DNA of 64,000 bases from Gp13-AA77 sp035949375 (GTDB taxonomy: Bacteria; Acidobacteriota; Terriglobia; UBA7540), in assembly GCA_035949375.1 (NCBI GenBank), contig DASZIG010000011.1, positions 1 through 64,000 on the forward strand. The letters are read 5' to 3'. Below the pieces are notes generated by a model. That model searched no databases. It saw only the letters and a list, made by a program, of their open reading frames with translations, and was not told where the DNA came from. Below, piece by piece: positions 37,516-44,850 of this stretch. Position 1 is the stretch's first letter. Every line of letters begins with the position of its first letter. The translations under genes and the position numbers were made by a program.

Positions 37516-38919
37516 ATGAACCCGATGTCGAGTCCGCGCCGGGCGCGGCTCACGGTGACTTGTGCGGTCTTGTGCGTGCTTTGGGCCGGCGTCCGGGCGG
37601 GCGCGGGGCAGGCGCAGAAATCCATTCTCCCGAACGCGGCGCGCATCGAGAAAACCCAGTACAAAGGCTGGGACGTCTACCGGCTCACGAACGGGATCAT
37701 CAGCCTCGACATCGCGCCCCAGATCGGCGGGCGCGCCATCCAGCTTCGTCTCGGCGAAAAGGAATTCTTCTTCGTGAACCCGGACCTCGCCGGACAGGTA
37801 TTGCCCGAGAGCCGCAACAACCCCTCGGCGAGCTGGGCCAACTACGGCGGTGACAAAGTTTGGCCGGCGCCCGAAGGCTGGCAAAGCGACGACGAGTGGT
37901 CGAGCATCCCCTACTACGTGCTCGATGGAAGCAAGTTCGACTTCTCGACCGTTACCGAGACGCCGGCCGAGGTGGCCGTGCGCGTCACGAGCCCGCGTGA
38001 TCCGCGCACGGGCGTGCAGTTCGAGCGCACCTTCCACGTCTACGCCGGCACCACCCGGGTCAAGGTGGAACAGGTGATGCGCAACATCAGCCGGCGCCAG
38101 ATTCGCTGGGGCATCTGGCATCTGGTCCAGAACGATGCTGCCGACGCCGCCGACGCCTCGAAACCGAACCCCGAGCTTTACATGTACGTGCCGATCAATC
38201 CCCACAGCGCCTATCCGAACGGGTACACGCACATCTACGGCGACGCCCGGCATCCGAGCGACGAGGTCATCGACGGCGGCCGGCTGCTGCGGATTCATTA
38301 CCTGTATCGCGTGGGTAAGGTGGGGGTGGATTCGAGCGCCGGCTGGATGGCGGTCGTCAATGGCCAAAAGAACATCGGCCTGGTGGAAAACTTCGACTGG
38401 TTCGGGGATCGCGAATATCCCGACCGCGCCTCGGTGGAAGAGTGGAACGACGGACCCGGGACGATCTCGCGCACGAGCTACGATCAGACCCTGGCCGACG
38501 ATCCCAAGCGCACGCCCTATTTTCTCGAGTCTGAAGTGCTGAGCCCCTACGCCAGGCTCGATCCCGGCGAGCAGTACGAGTTCACCGTCTACTGGTCGCC
38601 GACCAGCGTCTCCAATCCCGTGCACGACGCGGTGTGGGCCGGGGCCATCAGCGAGCCCCTGACGGCCACGACGGAGGCGAATCAGGTCACGCTGCGCGGC
38701 GTATTCGGCGTGTTCACTCCGGGCACGCTCGAAGCCCAGTTCTACAACGCCATCGGCCAGGTTATCGACCGCCAGCCGCTTCAGGGCGTCGACCCTCGTG
38801 AGGTCGTGCGCCTCGACAAGACCCTGCCGCTTTCAGCCGACGCCTACCGCGTCAGCATCCTGGTGCGCGACTCCGATGGCGAGAATCGCGGCTTCCTCGG
38901 CAACGTCATCCTGAAATAG
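37516..38919 (+). CDS. Secreted DUF4380-like protein
   Basis: A 467-residue exported protein: signal peptide (CAVLCVLWAGVRAGAGQAQ) then a galactose-mutarotase-like beta-sandwich start (YRLTNGIISLDIAPQIGGRAIQ, shown here in part as NGIISLDIAPQIGG). This resembles DUF4380 proteins, which often accompany carbohydrate-use genes. No catalytic residues are established. It begins 3 bases after the kinase stop, so it is probably co-transcribed. A role in extracytoplasmic carbohydrate binding or conversion is inference. Confidence 0.8.
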   Translation: MNPMSSPRRARLTVTCAVLCVLWAGVRAGAGQAQKSILPNAARIEKTQYKGWDVYRLTNGIISLDIAPQIGGRAIQLRLGEKEFFFVNPDLAGQVLPESRNNPSASWANYGGDKVWPAPEGWQSDDEWSSIPYYVLDGSKFDFSTVTETPAEVAVRVTSPRDPRTGVQFERTFHVYAGTTRVKVEQVMRNISRRQIRWGIWHLVQNDAADAADASKPNPELYMYVPINPHSAYPNGYTHIYGDARHPSDEVIDGGRLLRIHYLYRVGKVGVDSSAGWMAVVNGQKNIGLVENFDWFGDREYPDRASVEEWNDGPGTISRTSYDQTLADDPKRTPYFLESEVLSPYARLDPGEQYEFTVYWSPTSVSNPVHDAVWAGAISEPLTATTEANQVTLRGVFGVFTPGTLEAQFYNAIGQVIDRQPLQGVDPREVVRLDKTLPLSADAYRVSILVRDSDGENRGFLGNVILK

Positions 38920-38923
38920 GCGG

Positions 38924-39385
38924 CTACGGCCCGGGGCGCGCGGACGCGGGCCTGATCATGTAGTTTACGACCCGCCATTTCCCGTCTTTCTCGCGCACCG
39001 GCACCACCGTCTCCAGGGCCGATTTCAAATTAGCGAATGAGCTTTGATACACGATAAAAACGTAGTCGCCCGGCGCGAGGTGGGGCGGATTCCTCATCTC
39101 AGTGGCCCGGCTGAGTCTGCGCGAGACGAGCCTGCCGGCCTGGGCCCGCGCTGCGGTGGCCTTCTGGGTCCACTCCTCGCGGCCCACCGCCACTTTGAAG
39201 GACTGCGCGGCCTGATCGTAGCTCTCGCCGTACCTCGCCTGGTCAACCAGAGCCAGCCACTCGGTGGCCGCCTGCTGCGCCGGCTGGGTCGCCGGGTCAC
39301 CCTGCGCGTATGCGCGGACTGCGCCTCCGCCGAGCGACCCCAGAATCAGAACCCCGCCGAGTGCCAACCCCATCCATCGATTCAT
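38924..39385 (-). CDS. DUF4019-like exported protein
   Basis: A 153-residue protein with a signal peptide (MGLALGGVLILGSLGGGAVRA) and a small domain matching the DUF4019 pattern: AATEWLALVDQARYGESYDQA, a Trp after the second helix, and a beta-rich end with DYVFIVYQSSFANL and DGKWRVVNYMIR. The function is unknown. The start chosen is ATG 39385 (AGGGGA upstream) rather than 39409. It converges on the DUF4380-like gene with 4 bases between stops. Confidence 0.8.
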   Translation of the reverse strand: MNRWMGLALGGVLILGSLGGGAVRAYAQGDPATQPAQQAATEWLALVDQARYGESYDQAAQSFKVAVGREEWTQKATAARAQAGRLVSRRLSRATEMRNPPHLAPGDYVFIVYQSSFANLKSALETVVPVREKDGKWRVVNYMIRPASARPGP

Positions 39386-39525
39386 GTCGTTCCCCTTTGA
39401 TCTTGTCAACTCTCGCCCTCTCCCGGCTCCGAACTTCGCTTACGCCCCGGAACTTGCCTTATGATGGTTCACGCCAGCCGACCGCGTGAGCTCAAACCGC
39501 CACGTGGCGCCGTCCGGAGGCCCTT

Positions 39526-39930
39526 ATGGCGAAGACGAAACAACTCACGGTTTGGTTGCAGAGCGCGCCCGGCCAGATCGGCCAAATTGCCGAGGCGCTC
39601 GGCAACGGTAACGTGAACATCACCGGCTTCAGTTGCTCGACCCGGACGGGCCCAAGCCCGCTGCGCCTGCAGGTGAGCGATTACGAACGGGCCCGCGAAA
39701 TCCTCCAGGGCCTCGGCCTGCGCCTCACCGAGGAAGAAGTGCTGCGCGTGACCGTGCCCGACAAGCCGGGAGCCGCCGCGCGCATCGGAGCGGCACTCGG
39801 CGCGGCCGGCATCAACATCGAGTACGCTTACGGCGCCGTGGCCCCAGGGGCCCGCAAAGCCGAACTGGTGCTTGGCGTCTCCGACCTGAGCGGCGCGCTG
39901 CGCGTCCTCCAAGCGCTAAAACTGGGCTAG
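39526..39930 (+). CDS. Tandem ACT-domain protein
   Basis: A 134-residue protein made of two ACT-like modules: LTVWLQSAPGQIGQIAEALG ... NITGFS, and LRVTVPDKPGAAARIGAALGAAGINIEYAYG. ACT modules bind amino acids or related small molecules and usually regulate enzymes; stand-alone pairs like this are common and mostly uncharacterised. It is divergent from the DUF4019-like gene and converges with the acyl-CoA dehydrogenase gene with no base between the two stop codons. Confidence 0.9.
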   Translation: MAKTKQLTVWLQSAPGQIGQIAEALGNGNVNITGFSCSTRTGPSPLRLQVSDYERAREILQGLGLRLTEEEVLRVTVPDKPGAAARIGAALGAAGINIEYAYGAVAPGARKAELVLGVSDLSGALRVLQALKLG

Positions 39931-41754
39931 TTACCGAGGCTCGATCAGCGGGTAGCGCCCGAGGGCGATGGCGCGGTCCGCGACGGCGCGCTTGAGCGCG
40001 ATCGAGTCCGGCGGATCGCGCCGCAAGAACCGCCGCACCACCGAAAGCTCGGCGCGCAGATTGTCGCCCTCGCTCGTGCGCGCGAGCGCTCGCCGCGCCT
40101 CGCTCTCCATACGGTCGGCGGCCTCATAGATGAAAGCCCGCGTGGCCGCGATCTCGGTGCCGCAGGCGCTCTCGGAGGTCCGGCCCGCCTTCTTCAGGGT
40201 GCGCAGGAGCGCGCTTTCCATGCCGTAGACGTCCATGGTCAGGTTGCTCAGCACCGCCACCACCTCCTGCTCCTCGCCGAGTGCCTGCAGATAGCGTTGC
40301 ACGGCGCTGCCCGCCACGAGCAGCACCACCTTCTTGGCCCCGGCCAGCAGGCGCGCTTCGGCGGCCAGCAGACTGTCTTCAGCGGATTCTTCGAAGACCG
40401 GCCCGCCCAGAATCTCGTCGCGCAGACGCTGGGCCGCCGGAATCAGCGCGAGTTCGCCCTTCATGGAGCGCTTCATCAGCATGTCGGTGATCAGCAGACG
40501 ATTGATCTCGTTGGTGCCTTCGAAAATGCGGTTCACGCGCTGGTCGCGGTAGACGCGCTCGATGGGATAATCGCTCGAGAAGCCGTAGCCGCCGTAGATC
40601 TGCACGGTTTCGTCGCTCGTAAAATCCAGTACCTCCGTGCCCACCACCTTGAGCATGGAGCACTCGACGGCGTATTGCTCGAGCGCCTTCAGAATCTGGC
40701 GGCCGGCTTCGGGCGCGTCCTGATCGATGCCGTCGAGCATCTCGTCGATCATCCCGGCGGTGCGATAGCACATGCTTTCGGCGGCGTAAATCCGCACCAC
40801 CATCTCGCCCAGTTTCTCCTTGATGAGTCCGAAATCGGCAATGGGATGTCCGAAGGCCTCGCGTTCTTTGGCCCACTTCACGGCTTCGGCGAACAGGTGC
40901 TTCGAGCCGCCGATGCAACCCGCGCCCAGCTTCAGCCGGCCCATGTTGAGAATGTTGAAGGCGATCAGGTGGCCTCTGCCGATCTCGCCGAGGACGTTCT
41001 CGACCGGCACTTCGGCGTTCTCCAGATTGACGGGCGTGGTGGAGGAGCCGCGGATGCCCATCTTGTGCTCTTCGGCGCCCGGCGAAACCCCGGGGAACGC
41101 GCGCTCCACGATGAACGCTGTGAACTTTTCGCCGTCGACCTTGGCGAACACCACGTACACATCGGCGATGCCGCCGTTCGTAATCCAGTGCTTGGTGCCG
41201 TTCAGGATGTAGTGCCTGCCGTCTGCGCTCAGCACGGCGCGCGTCTTCGCATTCATGGCGTCGGAAGCGGACGTTGCTTCGCTCAGGCAGTAAGCGCCGA
41301 GCCACTCGGCGCGGGCGAGTTTGGGAACGTATTTTTCCTTCTGCGCTTCGGTGCCGAAAAACGCGATGGGCAGAATGCCGATGCCCTGCTGCGCGCCGAG
41401 CGTAGCCGCCCAGGCGCCGTCGCGCGCCATCTCCTCGGAGATGATGATGGACGATATCTTGTCGAGCTCGAGCCCGCCGTATTTCTGCGGCGCGTCGCTG
41501 CCGCAGAGCCCCACCTCGGCTGCTTTCTGCAAAAGCTCGCGGAGCAGGCCGGGCTTCTTGGCCTCCATCTCGTCGACACGCGGTAACACTTCCTGCTCCA
41601 CAAACTCGCGCCCGGTCTGGCCGATCAGCCGATGCTGGTCGGTGAGGTCTTCGGGCGTGAAGATCTCTTCGGGCGAGCGGTTTTCGATCAGGAAGCTGCC
41701 GCCCTTGACGAGCGTTCGCGGTTTCGCCGTTGCTGTTGCCACAGGTCCTCCCAC
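39931..41754 (-). CDS. Acyl-CoA dehydrogenase
   Basis: A 607-residue FAD-dependent dehydrogenase for the first step of beta-oxidation. It is longer than the 380-residue core type, with a C-terminal helical extension as in VLCAD/ACAD9-like and FadE-like bacterial enzymes. FAD/substrate motifs are YCLSEATSASDA and WITNGGIADVYVVFA, and the catalytic Glu is E412 in FEGTNEINR. It is the last gene of a minus-strand run with the thiolase and an unexplained protein (7-base gap to the latter). Confidence 0.95.
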   Translation of the reverse strand: MGGPVATATAKPRTLVKGGSFLIENRSPEEIFTPEDLTDQHRLIGQTGREFVEQEVLPRVDEMEAKKPGLLRELLQKAAEVGLCGSDAPQKYGGLELDKISSIIISEEMARDGAWAATLGAQQGIGILPIAFFGTEAQKEKYVPKLARAEWLGAYCLSEATSASDAMNAKTRAVLSADGRHYILNGTKHWITNGGIADVYVVFAKVDGEKFTAFIVERAFPGVSPGAEEHKMGIRGSSTTPVNLENAEVPVENVLGEIGRGHLIAFNILNMGRLKLGAGCIGGSKHLFAEAVKWAKEREAFGHPIADFGLIKEKLGEMVVRIYAAESMCYRTAGMIDEMLDGIDQDAPEAGRQILKALEQYAVECSMLKVVGTEVLDFTSDETVQIYGGYGFSSDYPIERVYRDQRVNRIFEGTNEINRLLITDMLMKRSMKGELALIPAAQRLRDEILGGPVFEESAEDSLLAAEARLLAGAKKVVLLVAGSAVQRYLQALGEEQEVVAVLSNLTMDVYGMESALLRTLKKAGRTSESACGTEIAATRAFIYEAADRMESEARRALARTSEGDNLRAELSVVRRFLRRDPPDSIALKRAVADRAIALGRYPLIEPR

Positions 41755-41761
41755 CCCTCTA

Positions 41762-42514
41762 TTAGCGCGCGAAGACCTCGAAGGTCTCCCTTGCGTACGT
41801 CTTGTAAAGCAGAATTCGCTCGAAAACCGTGGAGCTAATGGTGTTCATCTTCTCGGCCGGAAAATGCTGATCTTGCGCACGATCAATAAAATCCACGACC
41901 AGAAGCAGCCAGAAGGCATCGCAGGCCCTATAGCCGTGGAGTTTTGCCTCCTTGTTCCTGATGATCCCCGTAAGCCGATCCCCGGGCGTGCGCGGAACGG
42001 TGTAGCCCTGGGAAACGTGCCAACGAGACTCAGCATATTCGCGAGCATTCCGGTACACGAATGACAGTTGGGGAATATCTTGGTACGCGTCCCGCGACAC
42101 CTCGCCCGTGGGTTGCGCCTCGATTCTGGTTGCTAGATTCGCTAGGCTGCGCGCCAACTGATTCTGATCGCGAATTGCTTGTCCTCTAGCGAACCCAAAC
42201 GCCAACTCGAACCGTCGAGCGCGGTCGGCGTGGTAAATGCTTTCAGCCTCTGATACGACCAAATCGCGTAATGTCCTTTGGACCTGTTCGCTTTCGACAA
42301 GGCTCCCGTCTTCTAGGAAGAAATTCGTCATCTCAATCCCGATCGTCTTCTCCCCCCGAAGCACGACATCGGGCTTGTCCCCGTACTCGATTGCACCGCT
42401 AGGGAGCACATAGTCCCTGCGGAACATCTCGAAATAGTATTGCTCCTTCTCCTTGGTTGACGGCCTCGCGCACCCTCTACAGAGCAGGGCCTGCAGATCA
42501 TTGCAGATTCTCAA
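41762..42514 (-). CDS. Protein of unknown function inside the beta-oxidation operon
   Basis: A 250-residue soluble protein with no recognised family. KEKEQYYFEMFRRDY near the N-terminus and KPDVVLRGEKTIGIEMTNFF (about 47-66) resemble the Asp-x(n)-Glu-x-Lys-like core order of some restriction-type nucleases, but this is weak. It has Cys residues at the start, no signal peptide and no membrane helix. The putative TTG start overlaps the thiolase 3' end by 17 bases and the stop is 7 bases before the dehydrogenase start. It interrupts an otherwise standard thiolase-dehydrogenase pair. Its base composition looks less GC-rich than its neighbours, which hints at insertion. Confidence 0.7.
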   Translation of the reverse strand: MRICNDLQALLCRGCARPSTKEKEQYYFEMFRRDYVLPSGAIEYGDKPDVVLRGEKTIGIEMTNFFLEDGSLVESEQVQRTLRDLVVSEAESIYHADRARRFELAFGFARGQAIRDQNQLARSLANLATRIEAQPTGEVSRDAYQDIPQLSFVYRNAREYAESRWHVSQGYTVPRTPGDRLTGIIRNKEAKLHGYRACDAFWLLLVVDFIDRAQDQHFPAEKMNTISSTVFERILLYKTYARETFEVFAR

Positions 42515-43679
42515 AAATCCCTGCCGCGCCCATGCCGCCGCCTACGCACATGGTCACCATTCCGTACTTGGCGTTGCGCCGTTTCATTTCGCCGAGCAGC
42601 GTGGCGGTGAGCTTGGCTCCGGTACACCCCAGCGGATGCCCGAGGGCGACGGCGCCCCCGTTGACGTTCACGCGCTCGAGATCGAGTCCGGCCAGCTTGA
42701 TCACGGCCAGGGCCTGCGCCGCGAAGGCCTCATTGAGCTCGATCACGTCGATATCTTCGAGCTTCAGTCCCGCGAGCTTCAGCGCCTTGGGGATGGCGTT
42801 CACCGGGCCGATACCCATTTCTTCGGGCAGAGTGCCGGCGGCGGCGAAAGAGACGAAGCGCGCGAGGGGCCTGGCGCCGATGGCCTTGGCCTTCTCCGCC
42901 GACATCACGATGGCCGCGGCAGCGCCGTCGCTCGTCTGCGAGGCATTGCCCGCCGTCACCGTCCCGTGCGCGTGAAAAGCCGGCTTGAGCTTGGCCAGGG
43001 CTTCGAGCGACGTGTCCTTGCGCGGGCCTTCATCCACCGCAAAGGTCACCGTGCGCTTCTGTGGCTTGTTCTTGCCGTTCAGGGTCACTTCGATCACTTC
43101 GAGCGGCACGATCTCATCCCTGAATTTGCCTTCGGCGATGGCGGCCAGAGCATTTTTGTGGCTACGCAGCGAGAACTCGTCCGCCTGCTGGCGCGTGATG
43201 CCGTACTTGCGCGCCACGTTCTCCGCCGTCAGGCCCATGCTGAGGTAAGAGTCGGGATAGCTTTCCATCAAGGAAGGGTTGGGCGAGAAGTGGTAGCCGC
43301 CCATGGGCACCAGGCTCATGCTTTCGGCGCCGCCGGCGATGATGCAATCGGCGAATCCGGCCATGATGCGCTCGGAGGCGAGCGCGATGGACTGCAGCCC
43401 GGAGGAGCAGAAGCGGTTGATGGTCATGGCCGAGCAGTCGATGGGCAATCCGGCGCGCAGGGAGACTGTCCGGGCCATGTTGTTGCCCTGGACAGCCTCG
43501 GGCATGGCGCAGCCAAGGATCACATCCTCAACCTCGTTCGGATCGAGGCCCGGTACGCGCTTCAGAATCTCCTGGAACACCATGGCCGCCATGTCGTCAG
43601 GGCGGGTAGCGCGCAGGGTGCCTTTGGGGGCCTTGCCGACGGCGGTACGCGCGACCGAAACTACGACTGCTTCTCTCAC
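42498..43679 (-). CDS. Acetyl-CoA C-acyltransferase (thiolase)
   Basis: A 393-residue thiolase cleaving 3-ketoacyl-CoA in beta-oxidation (or condensing acetyl-CoA). The nucleophile is C91 in NRFCSSGLQS; the GHPLGCTGAK segment holds the active-site His, and the C-terminal CVGGGMGAAG holds the acid/base Cys. FadA- and AtoB-type roles cannot be told apart; linkage to an acyl-CoA dehydrogenase favours degradation. GTG 43679 is fixed by GAGGAGG (43685-43691, 5 bases spacing). It is the first gene of the operon; three direct repeats lie 90-200 bases upstream. Confidence 0.95.
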   Translation of the reverse strand: MREAVVVSVARTAVGKAPKGTLRATRPDDMAAMVFQEILKRVPGLDPNEVEDVILGCAMPEAVQGNNMARTVSLRAGLPIDCSAMTINRFCSSGLQSIALASERIMAGFADCIIAGGAESMSLVPMGGYHFSPNPSLMESYPDSYLSMGLTAENVARKYGITRQQADEFSLRSHKNALAAIAEGKFRDEIVPLEVIEVTLNGKNKPQKRTVTFAVDEGPRKDTSLEALAKLKPAFHAHGTVTAGNASQTSDGAAAAIVMSAEKAKAIGARPLARFVSFAAAGTLPEEMGIGPVNAIPKALKLAGLKLEDIDVIELNEAFAAQALAVIKLAGLDLERVNVNGGAVALGHPLGCTGAKLTATLLGEMKRRNAKYGMVTMCVGGGMGAAGIFENLQ

Positions 43680-43768
43680 GAAATCCTCCTCAAATCCGGG
43701 TCCAAAATGCTGCTTTTTGACATCAGAGGCGATTTTTTGGGGTGTTTTTTGGGCTTAAGTCATTTCCC

Positions 43769-43880
43769 TTCAATAACCTCTTGGCTTTGCAACAGATAAG
43801 TTGTTCCTTTTCAATAACCTAACGGCTTTCAGAAAATATGGAAAACAGAAGCGCCTTGTTTTCAACAACCTAGTGGCTTC
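43769..43880 (-). promoter_or_regulatory. Three direct repeats upstream of the thiolase operon
   Basis: Three 20-base copies fitting TTCAAYAACCTNNYGGCTTY on the plus strand lie at 43769-43788, 43810-43829 and 43861-43880. Their starts are 41 and 51 bases apart, close to four and five helical turns. They sit in an AT-rich stretch (43690-43900) between the thiolase start (43679) and the DUF1326-like gene. An operator array is the simplest reading. The rest of 43680-43991 has no gene; a repeat family of other origin is possible. Confidence 0.55.
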
Positions 43881-43991
43881 GTTCGTAACATTTTAAAATT
43901 TTCGCGACTCAGAGCTGCCCGTCGAACGCGCACTGCAGACCACCCAAACGGGCTAAAGACTGCGGCTTGAATATCTTGTGGCCCATTTCGG

Positions 43992-44645
43992 CTAAAAGTA
44001 CTTCTCGGTCTGGTCGGTCCAATCGAATTTCCCCTGATTCGAGTTAACGTCCTTGAATTTGAACTTGTTGCCGTACGCGTCGTGATACGCCAATTCCGGT
44101 GCCTTGGCCTTCACACCATGTTGGATGTTCCACGAGGCGTTATTCTCCACGATCACGGGCGTTTTGCCGTCGAGGCCGATGATGTAGTCCGCCTTGAAGC
44201 CGCCATGTCCTTCAATTTCAACCTCATGACTCTTGTCGCCCGTCACCTGGGTGATGGTGGCCATTTCCCAGTGCTCGGGCTTCCCGAATTGGCGGTCGAG
44301 GTCCAGGCTGATGGTGCGAAGTCCGGCCGCCTGCTCGGCTGTGGCGCGCCGGTCGATATACCAGACGTTGCCCTTCTTGCCGTGCGCTCCCACCAGGTGC
44401 AACCCGTCGAGCGAAACGGATCCGTAGTGGCCGTGCTCGATGTCCACCGAGAAGATTGACCAGCAGTAGTGATGGGGCGACGGGCCCGCGCCGAAGTTGC
44501 AGGTGCAGGGCACCGCGCAGGAACAAGCCTCGCTCAGTTTTCCGGCCATCTCCCAATGCTCCCCATGCGGCTTCCGGACATCCGCGCCGCGAAGGAGCGC
44601 CGCGCCCACGAAGACCATCGAGAGTACCGTCCAGAACCGCTTCAT
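43992..44645 (-). CDS. DUF1326-like exported protein
   Basis: A 217-residue protein with a signal peptide (MKRFWTVLSMVFVGAALLRGA) and a Cys-rich entry motif CSCAVPCTCNF followed by PSPHHYC. This matches the DUF1326 pattern, in which clustered Cys/His may bind metal. The remainder is beta-rich and ends GKFDWTDQTEKYF. The start is ATG 44645 with AAGGGG upstream; GTG 44651 is possible. The function is unknown. Its stop lies about 110 bases beyond the repeat array of the thiolase operon, on the same strand. Confidence 0.8.
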   Translation of the reverse strand: MKRFWTVLSMVFVGAALLRGADVRKPHGEHWEMAGKLSEACSCAVPCTCNFGAGPSPHHYCWSIFSVDIEHGHYGSVSLDGLHLVGAHGKKGNVWYIDRRATAEQAAGLRTISLDLDRQFGKPEHWEMATITQVTGDKSHEVEIEGHGGFKADYIIGLDGKTPVIVENNASWNIQHGVKAKAPELAYHDAYGNKFKFKDVNSNQGKFDWTDQTEKYF

Positions 44646-44828
44646 GCCCACGCCCCTTCGCCGCCGGTTTCGCCCTTAGTCATTGCCGGGGAGACGGCGG
44701 CGCCAGTTGCTTCTCCGGCCGCCTTGCTGGCACTTCTGATTATAGCGGAAGAAGGCGCCCACGAACGCTCGGCGGGGCGCTCGCTGCGTGTACGGTGCCG
44801 CGCCCCGGCCACTGCAATTCAGCTCTTC

Positions 44829-44850
44829 GGGGCGCGGCAAGCAGCGCCCC
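44829..44850. repeat. GC-rich REP-like palindrome
   Basis: GGGGCGC (44829-44835) and GCGCCCC (44844-44850) form a perfect 7-bp stem around an 8-base loop, ending at the stop codon of the O-antigen-ligase-like gene. It resembles the extragenic palindromes common in GC-rich genomes and could end transcription or protect the mRNA 3' end. No U-tract follows. Confidence 0.5.
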
